Part shown: in pieces, positions 37,407 to 45,513 of the stretch
Numbering within the stretch: position 1 is the first letter of the stretch
How the letters are laid out: each line of letters starts with the position of its first letter
Source of the DNA: Desulfobacteraceae bacterium
GTDB lineage: Bacteria; Desulfobacterota; Desulfobacteria; Desulfobacterales; Desulfobacteraceae
DNA: 64,000 nucleotides
Reading direction: 5' to 3'
Assembly (NCBI GenBank): GCA_016743945.1
Contig: JADGFI010000006.1
Coordinates: 248,001 to 312,000 of the forward strand
Notes under the pieces: generated by a model
Told to the model about the DNA's origin: nothing
Databases searched by the model: none
Seen by the model: the letters and a program-made list of their open reading frames with translations, nothing else
Translations under genes and position numbers: made by a program

Positions 37407-37769
37407 TTATTCAGCAAAAATTTGTGTTTTTTTAGTAACTTCAGACTTGATCTGGTTCAGGGTATCGGTCAGGGTTTTGATCACTGTCTCGCGGATATCC
37501 CCCGCCACCACTAAAAACATCACATCATCCCCCACGGCCAGATATTTTTTCTCCTCTATGTGAACCAGGATCTCCACGATGCCGGGAGTTGCTCGTTGTT
37601 GTTCAAGGATCTGGGCCAGACGTTGGTGGTCCACTGTGAGGGAAAGGCCTGTGACAGCTTCTCCTTCCCTGGAGGTGGCCCGGACAACGCCGTTATGGCA
37701 TAAAATCATACCGGCCTTTGAATAATCAGGGTGTTTTTTTATTTGGTCGAGCAGTGACACGATATTCAT
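37407..37769 (-). CDS. MoaE-like protein (molybdopterin synthase large-subunit family)
   Basis: 120 residues with weak MoaE resemblance: GMILCHNGVVRATSREGEAV, IVEILVHIEEKKYLAVGDDV, then a helix ETVIKTLTDTLNQIKSEV. The usual catalytic ending of MoaE with IWKKE is not present; the C-terminus reads VTKKTQIFAE. It sits between mobA and moaC on the same strand, which supports a role in molybdopterin synthesis, but it may be regulatory or a divergent subfamily. No MoaD gene is adjacent. Confidence 0.6.
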   Translation of the reverse strand: MNIVSLLDQIKKHPDYSKAGMILCHNGVVRATSREGEAVTGLSLTVDHQRLAQILEQQRATPGIVEILVHIEEKKYLAVGDDVMFLVVAGDIRETVIKTLTDTLNQIKSEVTKKTQIFAE

Positions 37770-37842
37770 GGGGTGCTCCTGTTTTATTTTAAGCCCATTT
37801 TTATGAACTTTTTATTGGATTATTATGGGCAGCCCCGCCCAT

Positions 37843-38448
37843 TTATTTTGTTTCTTCTGCCATTGATCTGGCGGCTTTAAGATCCTCTGGTGTATTGACA
37901 TTAAACATGAACCGCATGGAAGGGTCCAGCTTTTTCAAATCAGCCACAGGAATTTCCTTGATCTTCTTCTTCCTGAAAAATTTTTTAATCATCAATATTT
38001 TTTTTTCAAGGTTGGTTTCAATCAAGGGAATACATTGCCGGGAATAGAGGGCTGCCAGGGGTTCCAGACCATCATCGGTGCGGGGGACGATCACCTCAAC
38101 CCCCTGTTCGCGCTGGTCGATCAAATATTGGATCACCTGTTCATTTGCAAAGGGAACATCACAGGCGGTGACATAGGCCCAGGGGTTGGATGCATAGAAC
38201 AAGCCTGCATGGAGTCCTGCAAGGGCACATCGAGAAGGGTGGATATCTGTCACCACCATCATGTCCCATCCAATAAAATCCCTTGGGTCGTTGACCACAA
38301 CGATGACTTCTTTGAACAATTTTGAAAATAGACCATGGATCCTTGTCAGCATCATATCGGCCCCCACCCTGCGAAAGGTTTTTTTTTCCCCGGGAAGACG
38401 GCTGTTTTTCCCGCCAGCCAGGATCACCCCTGTACAATCATATTTCAT
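37843..38448 (-). CDS. mobA: Molybdenum cofactor guanylyltransferase
   Basis: 201 residues with the nucleotidyltransferase start VILAGGKNSRLPGEKK, the metal-site Asp in YVTACDVPFA, and the middle GLEPLAALYSR. It attaches GMP to the molybdopterin cofactor, giving the bis-MGD form used by formate dehydrogenase in this window. It precedes the MoaE-like gene by 73 bases in the minus direction. Confidence 0.9.
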   Translation of the reverse strand: MKYDCTGVILAGGKNSRLPGEKKTFRRVGADMMLTRIHGLFSKLFKEVIVVVNDPRDFIGWDMMVVTDIHPSRCALAGLHAGLFYASNPWAYVTACDVPFANEQVIQYLIDQREQGVEVIVPRTDDGLEPLAALYSRQCIPLIETNLEKKILMIKKFFRKKKIKEIPVADLKKLDPSMRFMFNVNTPEDLKAARSMAEETK

Positions 38449-38616
38449 TCACACCCCATCCTGTCAAAAAGTTAAGAACCCTGTCCCGTAATTATAAGAA
38501 CTTGAACTTAAAATCAAGGTGTTGCCCCCCGGAAAAAAAAATGATACAGATTCTGGGTCAGAAAATTTCGGTTTATACGACACGGATCTTTTACCCCAGT
38601 ACGGGAGAGGCAGTCT

Positions 38617-39156
38617 ATGAAAAAGAAAAAAACGATTCTCAATGATCAGGATTTTAAACGAATCATTACAAGAATTGCCTATGAAATAATTGAAACCCAC
38701 AAGGGGGTTCAAAACCTGGGGTTGGTCGGAATTCAAACCCGGGGAGATTCCCTTGCCAAACGATTGGCTGATCAAATCAGGGACATAGAGGATATCATTG
38801 TCCCCGTGGGCAGCATGGACATTAATATGTACAGGGACGACTGGACCAAAATCAGTCATCAGCCAACGGTAAGACCCTCCAACATTCCCTTTAGTGTGGA
38901 TGATAAAAAAATTATCCTGGTGGATGATGTGTTGTATACAGGCCGTACCATCCGATCGGCCATGGATGCACTCATGGATTTTGGCCGGCCCTCCCGCATC
39001 GAACTTGCCATCCTCGTTGACAGGGGACACAGGGAACTGCCCATCCAGGCAGACTACAGAGGAATTTTTATAGACACAGAACCCGATGATATGATCCATG
39101 TCCATGTCCTGGAACATGACGATGAAGACCTGGTTTACAAGGAAATTGAACGATGA
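38617..39156 (+). CDS. pyrR: PyrR bifunctional regulator / uracil phosphoribosyltransferase
   Basis: 179 residues with the PRPP-binding loop ILVDDVLYTGRTIRSAMDAL, GLVGIQTRGDSLAKRLA and VDRGHRELPIQADYRG. PyrR regulates pyrimidine genes by attenuation and can act as uracil phosphoribosyltransferase. No pyr genes are beside it; the next gene is moaB (4-base overlap). GAGAGG precedes the ATG. Confidence 0.93.
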   Translation: MKKKKTILNDQDFKRIITRIAYEIIETHKGVQNLGLVGIQTRGDSLAKRLADQIRDIEDIIVPVGSMDINMYRDDWTKISHQPTVRPSNIPFSVDDKKIILVDDVLYTGRTIRSAMDALMDFGRPSRIELAILVDRGHRELPIQADYRGIFIDTEPDDMIHVHVLEHDDEDLVYKEIER

Positions 39157-39656
39157 GTACTCTATTGCATAAACAAGATACCCCGGGCAACATTAAAGTT
39201 GCCGTCATCTCTGTCTCCACCACCCGGAAACTTTCCGAAGACAAAAGCGGGGCATGGATAAAGAAACAGACCAAACGAGAGGGACACGAAGTCGTTGTCC
39301 ACCAGGTGGTGACCGACGAAGTTTTGGCCATCCAGGAGCTTGTCCTTCATGTAACCGGTAAAATCAACCCGGATGTCATCATCATGACAGGCGGTACCGG
39401 AATCAGCCCCAAGGATGTCACCATTGAAGCGGTTAAACCTTTATTTGAAAAAGAATTAACGGCCTTTGGCCCCTTATTTGCCAATTTAAGTTTTGAAGAG
39501 ATAGACTCTGCCGCCATTTTATCCAGGGCCACGGCCGGTATTATAAAAGAGACCATCGTCTTTTGCATGCCCGGCAGTATCAAGGCCTGTAAACTGGCCT
39601 GCAATAATCTGATTTTTCCTGAACTTGGACACCTGCTAAAACACATAAAGGAATAG
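39153..39656 (+). CDS. moaB: MoaB/MogA-type molybdopterin adenylyltransferase
   Basis: 167 residues of the MoaB/MogA fold: VAVISVSTTRKLSEDKSG, IIMTGGTGISPKDVTIEA (the GGTG substrate loop) and FCMPGSIKACKLA. It activates molybdopterin for metal insertion. It overlaps pyrR by 4 bases and is followed directly by a small unknown gene. Its presence near moaC and mobA makes most late cofactor steps local to this window. Confidence 0.92.
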   Translation: MSTLLHKQDTPGNIKVAVISVSTTRKLSEDKSGAWIKKQTKREGHEVVVHQVVTDEVLAIQELVLHVTGKINPDVIIMTGGTGISPKDVTIEAVKPLFEKELTAFGPLFANLSFEEIDSAAILSRATAGIIKETIVFCMPGSIKACKLACNNLIFPELGHLLKHIKE

Positions 39657-39658
39657 GT

Positions 39659-40054
39659 ATGAAAAAATTTATCGATGACTGGAAAGAAAATGATACCCGA
39701 ACCAAACAAGCATTTACAGAGCTGCTGGACCATTTAAACAGCCTGGAGGATATTACCCTTGATTTTAACGCCCGACCAGGGGTCACCTATTCGCTTCGCC
39801 CCCGGCACGCAAACCAGACACAGCGGTCTTTGTTTGCCATGGTGGATGTAATTGATGACGACCCAAAAGAAAGATGGCTTTCCGTCTGTTTTTACAGTGA
39901 AATGATCACCGACCCCGATGAAACCGGTGACCAGGTCCCCGACGGCCTTATGGGGGAGGATGCATGTTGTTTTGATCTCTATGAATATGACCCGGGCGAG
40001 ATGACCTATTTGAAAGAACGGTTGACCCAGGCCCATAAAAACGCAGCAAAATAA
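39659..40054 (+). CDS. Hypothetical protein, 131 residues
   Basis: Begins 2 bases after moaB. The middle is compact (VTYSLRPRHANQTQRSLF, then DDDPKERWLSVCFY) and the rest is acidic (MITDPDETGDQVPDG). No membrane segment or signal. I do not recognise the family; position suggests cotranscription with pyrR-moaB, and a strong terminator follows. Most likely a cytoplasmic protein with a beta-sheet core. Confidence 0.7.
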   Translation: MKKFIDDWKENDTRTKQAFTELLDHLNSLEDITLDFNARPGVTYSLRPRHANQTQRSLFAMVDVIDDDPKERWLSVCFYSEMITDPDETGDQVPDGLMGEDACCFDLYEYDPGEMTYLKERLTQAHKNAAK

Positions 40055-40061
40055 CATTTTC

Positions 40062-40117
40062 AGATGGGGGTCTCAGAGTCTCATTGACACGAAGGCCCCC
40101 ATCTTGTTCTTTTTTAA
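40062..40117 (+). terminator. Rho-independent terminator after pyrR-moaB-orf
   Basis: AGATGGGGG (40062-40070) pairs with CCCCCATCT (40096-40104), followed by TTGTTCTTTTTT. It lies 8 bases after the stop of the preceding gene. Confidence 0.85.
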
Positions 40118-40158
40118 AAACATAGCGGTCAAATCCATCTATTCTTCAGGTACCGCCT

Positions 40159-41229
40159 TTATACGGAAAATCGAATATTTAAGATATCTGCGTCCTTAAC
40201 AATATATTCCTTGCCTTCCACGTAGAACTTACCATTCTTCTTTAGTTCCGCCTCGGAACCAAGAGCGAGAAGTTCATCATATTTAAAGACCTCTGCCCGG
40301 ATAAATCCGCGTTGAAGATCCGAATGGATGACCCCTGCTGCCACAGGGGCCTTGGAATTTTCCCTGACCAGCCACTGGCGGACCTCATCGGTCCCCACGG
40401 TAAAAAAAGAAATCAGGCTCAAAGATTTCAAACAAAGCCGTGTCAGGGTTTCAAGGGTGGTGGTGGTAATCCCCAGGTCCTCTAAAAACTCAGCTTTTTC
40501 AGCTTCTGAATCCAGCAGGGCAATCTCGGCTTCTACCTTGGCAGAAACCAGCATCACCTCTATTGTCAAGCGATCACAGCTCTCCTTGAAACCTGCCAGC
40601 AGAGCCTCATCACCCAGATCATCTTCAGACACATTCACGGCAACCACCAGTTTTTTCAAGGTGATAAAAGGGTAGGAACGAATCAGTCGCTCCTCATCCT
40701 CGCTCAATTCCAAAAGCCGAAGAGGCAATTCGAGTTCCAGATGTTCCTTGAGCCGGATCATCAGCGTCAATTCCTTTTGCTGATCCTCATCCTTGATTTT
40801 TTTCACCATGGCCTCAAGGCGTTCAATCCTTTTTTCCACAAAGATCTGGTCATGCATGACCAGCTCGGAGTTGACCATTTGAAAATCCCGTAAGGCATCC
40901 ACGGAACCGTCTTCATGGTAAATGGCATCATCTTCAAAGGCGCGAACCACATGGCAGATAGCATCCATATCGACAATATCCCGGAAGATATCCCCTCTTG
41001 CAATGGTTTCTGCCTCCATTTTCGGCAGAAGCACCAGGTCAATCCTGGCACGTACATCTTTTTTGGGCCCATACATATCCCTTAGGATGTTGAATCTTGA
41101 ATCCAGGATATCCGCCGTACCCGGAACAGGTTTTAATGCTTTACCAGGCTCTGTAATTTCCTTACCTGTTAAAATCTGAAACAAGGTTTTTTTACCTGTC
41201 TGGGGCAGGCCAATGATTCCAACCTTCAT
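40159..41229 (-). CDS. YchF/OLA1-like P-loop ATPase with altered Walker A
   Basis: 356 residues. Domain order matches YchF: P-loop GLPQTGKKTLFQILTG, an NxxE-type base-recognition motif in VAVNVSEDD, a long coiled coil (about residues 130-180), and a C-terminal TGS-like domain (LISFFTVGTDEVRQWLV, RGFIRAEVFKYDEL, FYVEGKEYIVKDADILNIRF). The Walker A Ser/Thr after GK is a Lys (GKKT instead of GKST), so nucleotide binding may be changed. I infer a divergent paralogue of the ribosome-associated ATPase YchF, not the housekeeping copy. It is alone, facing the YheT-type hydrolase. Confidence 0.75.
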   Translation of the reverse strand: MKVGIIGLPQTGKKTLFQILTGKEITEPGKALKPVPGTADILDSRFNILRDMYGPKKDVRARIDLVLLPKMEAETIARGDIFRDIVDMDAICHVVRAFEDDAIYHEDGSVDALRDFQMVNSELVMHDQIFVEKRIERLEAMVKKIKDEDQQKELTLMIRLKEHLELELPLRLLELSEDEERLIRSYPFITLKKLVVAVNVSEDDLGDEALLAGFKESCDRLTIEVMLVSAKVEAEIALLDSEAEKAEFLEDLGITTTTLETLTRLCLKSLSLISFFTVGTDEVRQWLVRENSKAPVAAGVIHSDLQRGFIRAEVFKYDELLALGSEAELKKNGKFYVEGKEYIVKDADILNIRFSV

Positions 41230-41355
41230 ATGCGTTTACCTATCCTTTTTTACCTATTCTTATGTGTAATTTAAATTTACTTCCTAGGCCAAATAATATA
41301 TCAAATTTATGGACAATTAAACAATAGAAATAAAGATAGCAAAAGGAGCACCCTG

Positions 41356-42309
41356 GTGAAGAATTCTCAATATTACCCCCCGTTTTTATTTGGCAACGGC
41401 CATATCCAGACCATTTACCCGGGGTTATTTCGAAAAATACCCTCCCCCGTTTATACCCGGGAACGCATTGCCACCCCGGACAATGACTTTTTGGATCTGG
41501 ACTGGTCCACGGATGGAAACCGAAAGCTTACCATCCTCTCCCACGGTTTGGAAGGAAACACCAGCCGGACCTATGTAAAGGCCATGGTCCAGGCAGTCAA
41601 TGATGGGGGGTGGGACGCCCTGGCCTGGAATTACAGGTCCTGCAGCGGTGAACCCAATAGGCAATTGCGTTCCTACCACAACGGGGCCACCGATGACCTG
41701 GCCTGGGTGATCGACCATGCCAAAAAAAAAGGAAAATATAAGGAGATTGCCCTGGTGGGATTCAGCCTGGGAGGCAACTTGACCCTGGTTCACCTGGGAC
41801 GGGACCGGGTGGATCCCCTGGTCAAAAAAGCCGTTGTCTTTTCCGTTCCCTGCGACCTTGCAGCCAGTGCCAAGGTACTGACAAAACCTTCCAACAAACT
41901 TTATATGAAACGTTTTCTAATGCTGCTCCACCAAAAAATTAAGGAAAAAATGGCGATTATGCCCCATGCCCTCAATGATGTTGGCTATGAAAAAATCAAA
42001 ACCTTCAAGGACTTTGACGACCGCTACACAGCCCCCATCCACGGATTTAAGGATGCCCGTGACTATTGGGAAAAATGCTCCAGCCGCCAGTTCATCCCCA
42101 CCATAAAAATTCCCTGCCTGATCATCAATGCCCTGGATGACCCTTTTTTACCCCGCCAGTGTTTCCCCCTGGCAGAAACGGATACCAACCCCAAAATTAA
42201 TTTAAAAATGCCGGAATCCGGCGGGCATGTAGGTTTTATCTCTTTTAATAAAAAAAATCTTTATTGGTCAGAGCAGCAGGCCGTCTCTTTTTTAAACCGC
42301 CATATATAA
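41356..42309 (+). CDS. YheT-family alpha/beta hydrolase
   Basis: 317 residues with a GTG start (AAGGAG 7 bases upstream). The alpha/beta hydrolase signatures are LSHGLEGNTSRTYVK, the nucleophile elbow VGFSLGGNL, and a C-terminal catalytic Asp/His (NALDDPFLPRQ, ESGGHVGF). Members of the YheT/EMB8 group are esterases of unknown physiological substrate. No membrane segment is clear. It diverges from the YchF-like gene. Confidence 0.88.
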   Translation: MKNSQYYPPFLFGNGHIQTIYPGLFRKIPSPVYTRERIATPDNDFLDLDWSTDGNRKLTILSHGLEGNTSRTYVKAMVQAVNDGGWDALAWNYRSCSGEPNRQLRSYHNGATDDLAWVIDHAKKKGKYKEIALVGFSLGGNLTLVHLGRDRVDPLVKKAVVFSVPCDLAASAKVLTKPSNKLYMKRFLMLLHQKIKEKMAIMPHALNDVGYEKIKTFKDFDDRYTAPIHGFKDARDYWEKCSSRQFIPTIKIPCLIINALDDPFLPRQCFPLAETDTNPKINLKMPESGGHVGFISFNKKNLYWSEQQAVSFLNRHI

Positions 42310-42332
42310 ACGCTAGGATAAAAAACCGGGTA

Positions 42333-42638
42333 TCAGGGCAGTTTTATTTTCTGTTTTCCAGGGTCTGGATGCTGACGAAACAAAATAACCACATGTCCAA
42401 CCATCCCGGCCACATGACTCTGTGTAATTGAGGCAATTTCTTCAACCAAAGCAGTTTTCACCTCTTTTTCCTTGTGATCACTAAATTTAATTTTTATCAA
42501 TTCCGCGGCATCAAGGGCCATATTTATTTCATCGGTCAAAGAAGAGGTAATCCCCTTCTGCCCCACAAATGCTGCCGGGTTCAGTTTATGGGCAAGCCCC
42601 CTTAAATACTTTCTTTGTGATCCTTTTAGTGGTGTCAA
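42333..42638 (-). CDS. yhbY: YhbY-like RNA-binding protein
   Basis: 101 residues of the CRS1-YhbY domain: LKGSQRKYLRGLAHKLNPAAFVGQKG, IKIKFSDHKEKE, and GHVVILFRQHPD. It has a TTG start with AAAGGA about 9 bases upstream. YhbY acts in 50S ribosomal subunit assembly. It converges on the hydrolase gene. Confidence 0.88.
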   Translation of the reverse strand: MTPLKGSQRKYLRGLAHKLNPAAFVGQKGITSSLTDEINMALDAAELIKIKFSDHKEKEVKTALVEEIASITQSHVAGMVGHVVILFRQHPDPGKQKIKLP

Positions 42639-43040
42639 AATCTATTCCTTTGGTTATCAATTTAAATCTCGCATTTTATCACAGGTTGGCAAAGGTGAAC
42701 AGCTAAAAGGTCTGATTTCCAACAAAGCGCCTATGCCGAAGCGCTATCACCCGGAACTCAACGAATGGGTACGCAGCCGATCCGGCATTGGGCTGACAGC
42801 AAGATCAGGTGACACCTGTTTACATGCGTAGTAGCGATGGCTCACCTACGCCGGATTGATGAGGATGGGGTCTTACAGGTCATGGAGTGACAAAACCCCG
42901 CCAATCAAGGAGATGAGTGCCACATGCCTTCTTCTCCACGAAACTCCTGTTTATGCAAAAACTATTTATAGATTGCATTATTTAGGTGATATTAAAATGC
43001 GGCTGGAAAAGTGGATAAAAGAGCTGGAGACAAAAGAAAT
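42639..43040. other. Stretch without an intact gene
   Basis: About 400 bases with no convincing gene. A plus-strand frame at 42670-42830 reads protein-like (NKAPMPKRYHPELNEWVR) but ends after about 50 codons, and another short frame is open at 42856-43044. There is no start site or recognisable family. It adjoins a run of decayed genes, so it is probably remnant DNA. Confidence 0.5.
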
Positions 43041-43357
43041 TTAATTGTTCAGCTCTTCACGTATCTTTTGGGAAAGACCCTGCATCACGATGGGCTTCAT
43101 TAAAAACCTTTAATGCCCTGTAATTGCGTCCCAAGAATCCCCATGCCTTTAAAGCTGAGAGTATAACACAGATGCAGACCGCCAATAAATAAATAGGCGA
43201 TCCCAAGACATATAAGCGCATCATTTTCAATGATTTCTCTTGTGTTCCAGACAATGATAAAAAGACTCCAGCCAATAAAGCCCTCCTTCATGGATTGGAC
43301 AAAATTTTTATGATCAATTTCATACTTTTTTCCATCGATTAATTTTTTCAAAGGCAT
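43041..43357 (-). pseudogene. Remnant of a MASE3-type sensor hybrid kinase (middle lost)
   Basis: The N-terminal part matches MASE3 membrane sensors: WSLFIIVWNTREIIEND, LGIAYLFIGGLHLCYTLSFKGMGI. It then joins the last part of a receiver domain, GIKGF then LMKPIVMQGLSQKIREELNN. One T would have to be added in the T run after GGTTTT to keep the frame, so a one-base deletion shifts it; as it stands the frame ends at 43100. All PAS/HisKA/HATPase parts are gone. It lies at the distal end of the chemotaxis operon. Confidence 0.75.
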
Positions 43358-43479
43358 CTTCTGCCGTCTTCACCACTTTGTGCAGACCTTACGCCAAACC
43401 CTGCCCGCGAAAAAGCCTGCTCCATCAAACTGACGATGGCTTTTTCATCATCCACAATTAAAATTTTATTCTGACCCAT
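43348..43479 (-). pseudogene. Truncated response-regulator receiver
   Basis: 43 codons from an ATG with AAGGAAG ribosome binding site: ILIVDDEKAIVSLMEQ and GFGVRSAQSGEDG then a stop. This is the first third of a receiver domain (the acidic pocket is kept, the phospho-acceptor Asp is lost). The stop overlaps the MASE3 remnant by 10 bases, so the deletion joined the two. Confidence 0.8.
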
Positions 43480-43545
43480 TTTTCTTCCTTTCCGTGGTTT
43501 CATGATTTATGCTGTCTTTCGGCGATACTTCATCAGTAACCTCAT

Positions 43546-43828
43546 TTATCGGCATGGATACCAGTCAATATCTCGCAGGCTGTCCACTTTTAAAACAGCC
43601 ACTTCATTGGTGCTGGTATTGAACACCACCTTCCTTCCTTTTTCTCCGCTGACATCCTCGGATATAATAATCCATTCCACCGATCCGTTTTTTTCTGTTA
43701 TAAATACAGACGGAAACACCAGATCCAAGGACCGTGGATATGCTGATATTTTGGTCCGGCACAAAAATATATCCGGGCTGCAAACAATACTGACTTGATG
43801 TTAACGCTTCAAAATAGTCCGTATTCAT
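43546..43828 (-). pseudogene. cheD remnant, internally deleted and frameshifted
   Basis: From the ATG at 43828 the sequence reads as the CheD N-terminus: LQPGYIFVPDQNISIS, TVLGSGVSVCIYNRKKRIGGMDYY. It joins, in a different frame, the CheD C-terminus IIISEDVSGEKGRKVVFNTSTNEVAVLKV. About 90 residues between are absent, including the catalytic Cys/His. An intact cheD lies at 46781-47260, so this was a second copy. Confidence 0.85.
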
Positions 43829-43880
43829 AGAGGCCCTTTTAATCTATTCATTAAACAAACAATCCATATCAGCCAGCGGT

Positions 43881-44666
43881 TCATTTTTTTTTATATCCGC
43901 TCGGTAAAACAGTCGTCAGATTATGCTCAAGCCCGGTAAGGCTTTCAGACATTCCAACAAAAAAATATCCCCCTGGATTAAGGGCCCGGCATAAAGTGTT
44001 GACAACTTTTTGCCTTGTCGGCGTATCAAAATAAATCATTACATTCCTGCAAAAAATAATATCAAAAGTATCAAAAGGCGTGCTGGACAGCAGGTTGAAT
44101 TTTTCAAACTTAACATGCTGTTGAACTTCCGGCTTTATCCGTACATGACCTTTCCATTTGCCTTTTCCCCTTTGAAAATAGGTATGCAACATGGAAGGGG
44201 GTACCGCCCTTATTTTCTCTTTTGGATAAATAGCCCGCTGTCCCAATGCCAGCATTGAATCAGAGACATCTGATGCATAGATATTAAATAAAAATGAATT
44301 GGCCAGCAATTGAACCGCCAGGGAAAAAGCTTCTTCCCCGCTGGATGATGCAGCACTCCAGATTTTTAAGGGTTTTTTATTATCCAGTGTCTTGATGATA
44401 TATTCACAATGTTTATTTTCCCTGAAAAAAAAAGTATGATTGGTTGTGGTGGCATCGATAAATTCAATGAATTCATCCGGATTACTTGATATCTCTTGAA
44501 TATAATCAGATACAGAAGATATCTTTGTCAGCCGCATTCTTTTGGATAGCCTTGCAACCAGAAGATTATATTTTTGCTCGTTGAGAACAATGCCGGATTC
44601 TTTATAAACAATGCGGGAAAGTTTTTTAAACTGTTCCAGACTAATTTTAGTTTCAGATACCATCAA
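43881..44666 (-). CDS. cheR: Chemotaxis protein methyltransferase CheR
   Basis: 261 residues. N-terminal helical domain SLEQFKKLSRIVYKESGIVL and the SAM-binding Rossmann domain with WSAASSSGEEAFSLA, IYASDVSDSML and DIIFCRNVMIYFD, ending GGYFFVGMSESL. It methylates glutamates of chemoreceptors. It appears intact although its partner cheB in this cluster is broken, so receptor demethylation would depend on another CheB. Confidence 0.93.
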   Translation of the reverse strand: MMVSETKISLEQFKKLSRIVYKESGIVLNEQKYNLLVARLSKRMRLTKISSVSDYIQEISSNPDEFIEFIDATTTNHTFFFRENKHCEYIIKTLDNKKPLKIWSAASSSGEEAFSLAVQLLANSFLFNIYASDVSDSMLALGQRAIYPKEKIRAVPPSMLHTYFQRGKGKWKGHVRIKPEVQQHVKFEKFNLLSSTPFDTFDIIFCRNVMIYFDTPTRQKVVNTLCRALNPGGYFFVGMSESLTGLEHNLTTVLPSGYKKK

Positions 44667-44690
44667 TCATTTCCATTTGCTGATAAAAAA

Positions 44691-45040
44691 TCACATGTTA
44701 CTCAAAAGAAAAATGGCTTTATGGGCGATGCTGTGGATATCTTGAACATAATCAACTTCCCCCATCTTTATTGCCTCCTTGGGCATTCAAAACACCACAC
44801 AGGATCATTCATCCTGGGCAAAAGTAACGGCCCCGGCTTTTTTCATCTCCAGATCACATCCGGTTTGAATTTAACAATTTTGTCCTGGGCAACGTAAGGG
44901 TCCGGTGCTGTCCCCACCACCACAATGCCTTTCTGCTTAGACAATTGTTCGGTAAACACCTTTCTTGCAACGGCTGAATCATCAACAACGACAAAAACTT
45001 TGATATCTGCTTTTACACCCGCTTTTACATCAGGGGCCAT
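44691..45040 (-). pseudogene. cheB remnant, internally deleted with in-frame stops
   Basis: The N-terminus is the CheB receiver: FVVVDDSAVARKVFTEQLSK, VVGTAPDPYVAQDKIVKF, PDVI. It is joined, after a frame change, to the methylesterase end MKKAGAVTFAQDE, SCVVF, MPKEAIKMGEVDYVQDI. Two TGA codons break that end. The linker and most of the esterase domain, including its catalytic triad, are missing. Confidence 0.88.
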
Positions 45041-45063
45041 AGGAAACTCTCCTGGTCTTTTAA

Positions 45064-45513
45064 TCAGGCCATGTTGATATTAATTGCCATCATAGATTGT
45101 GGGGTTTCAATAATGGTAAACATTTGGATTTTTGAGATGCCGGGTTCATCAATCACCTTGGGGATATCCAACCCAAAAGGCTTTTTTGACTTTATTTGGC
45201 TCAATGCATTGCCGCAGATCATGTTCAGGGTTTCTGTTAAGGTGCCTGCGAGATGCTCATCCCCAAGATTTTCTTTGGATTCACCCATAAAGTTTTCGGT
45301 CATCTCAACGAGCAGCTCGTTTGGAATCAAAAGGGTGAAACACCCTGAAAAATCACCGGTAAATTCCAGTTGGCATCCCATGGGCTTAAGGTTATCCATT
45401 CCGCTTTGAATCAATGTTGCCGGTGTTTCCCCAAATTCAACCGGTAAATAGAACATGGTTTCCATGACTTCAAAAATCGAAGTCATCATCGCTGTCGTCA
45501 GGGTCTTCATCAT
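45064..45513 (-). CDS. cheX: CheX-like chemotaxis phosphatase
   Basis: 149 residues from the ATG at 45513, with GGAG 9 bases upstream; the next ATG (45510) is equally possible. A longer frame would start at a TTG. Conserved CheX/CheC features are GDFSGCFTLLIPNELLVEMTEN and the active-site helix ETLNMICGNALSQIKS. It probably dephosphorylates the CheY-like receiver encoded just upstream, whose 3' end it overlaps by 44 bases. Confidence 0.8.
   Translation of the reverse strand: MMKTLTTAMMTSIFEVMETMFYLPVEFGETPATLIQSGMDNLKPMGCQLEFTGDFSGCFTLLIPNELLVEMTENFMGESKENLGDEHLAGTLTETLNMICGNALSQIKSKKPFGLDIPKVIDEPGISKIQMFTIIETPQSMMAININMA

Noticed and set aside
42670..43044. Short plus-strand genes after yhbY
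   Set aside because: Frames are broken and lack a start site; the region borders decayed genes.
44691..44840. The two in-frame TGA codons of the cheB remnant as selenocysteine
   Set aside because: The gene has lost most of its domains and changed frame, no SECIS-like loop was seen after either TGA, and no CheB is known to use Sec.
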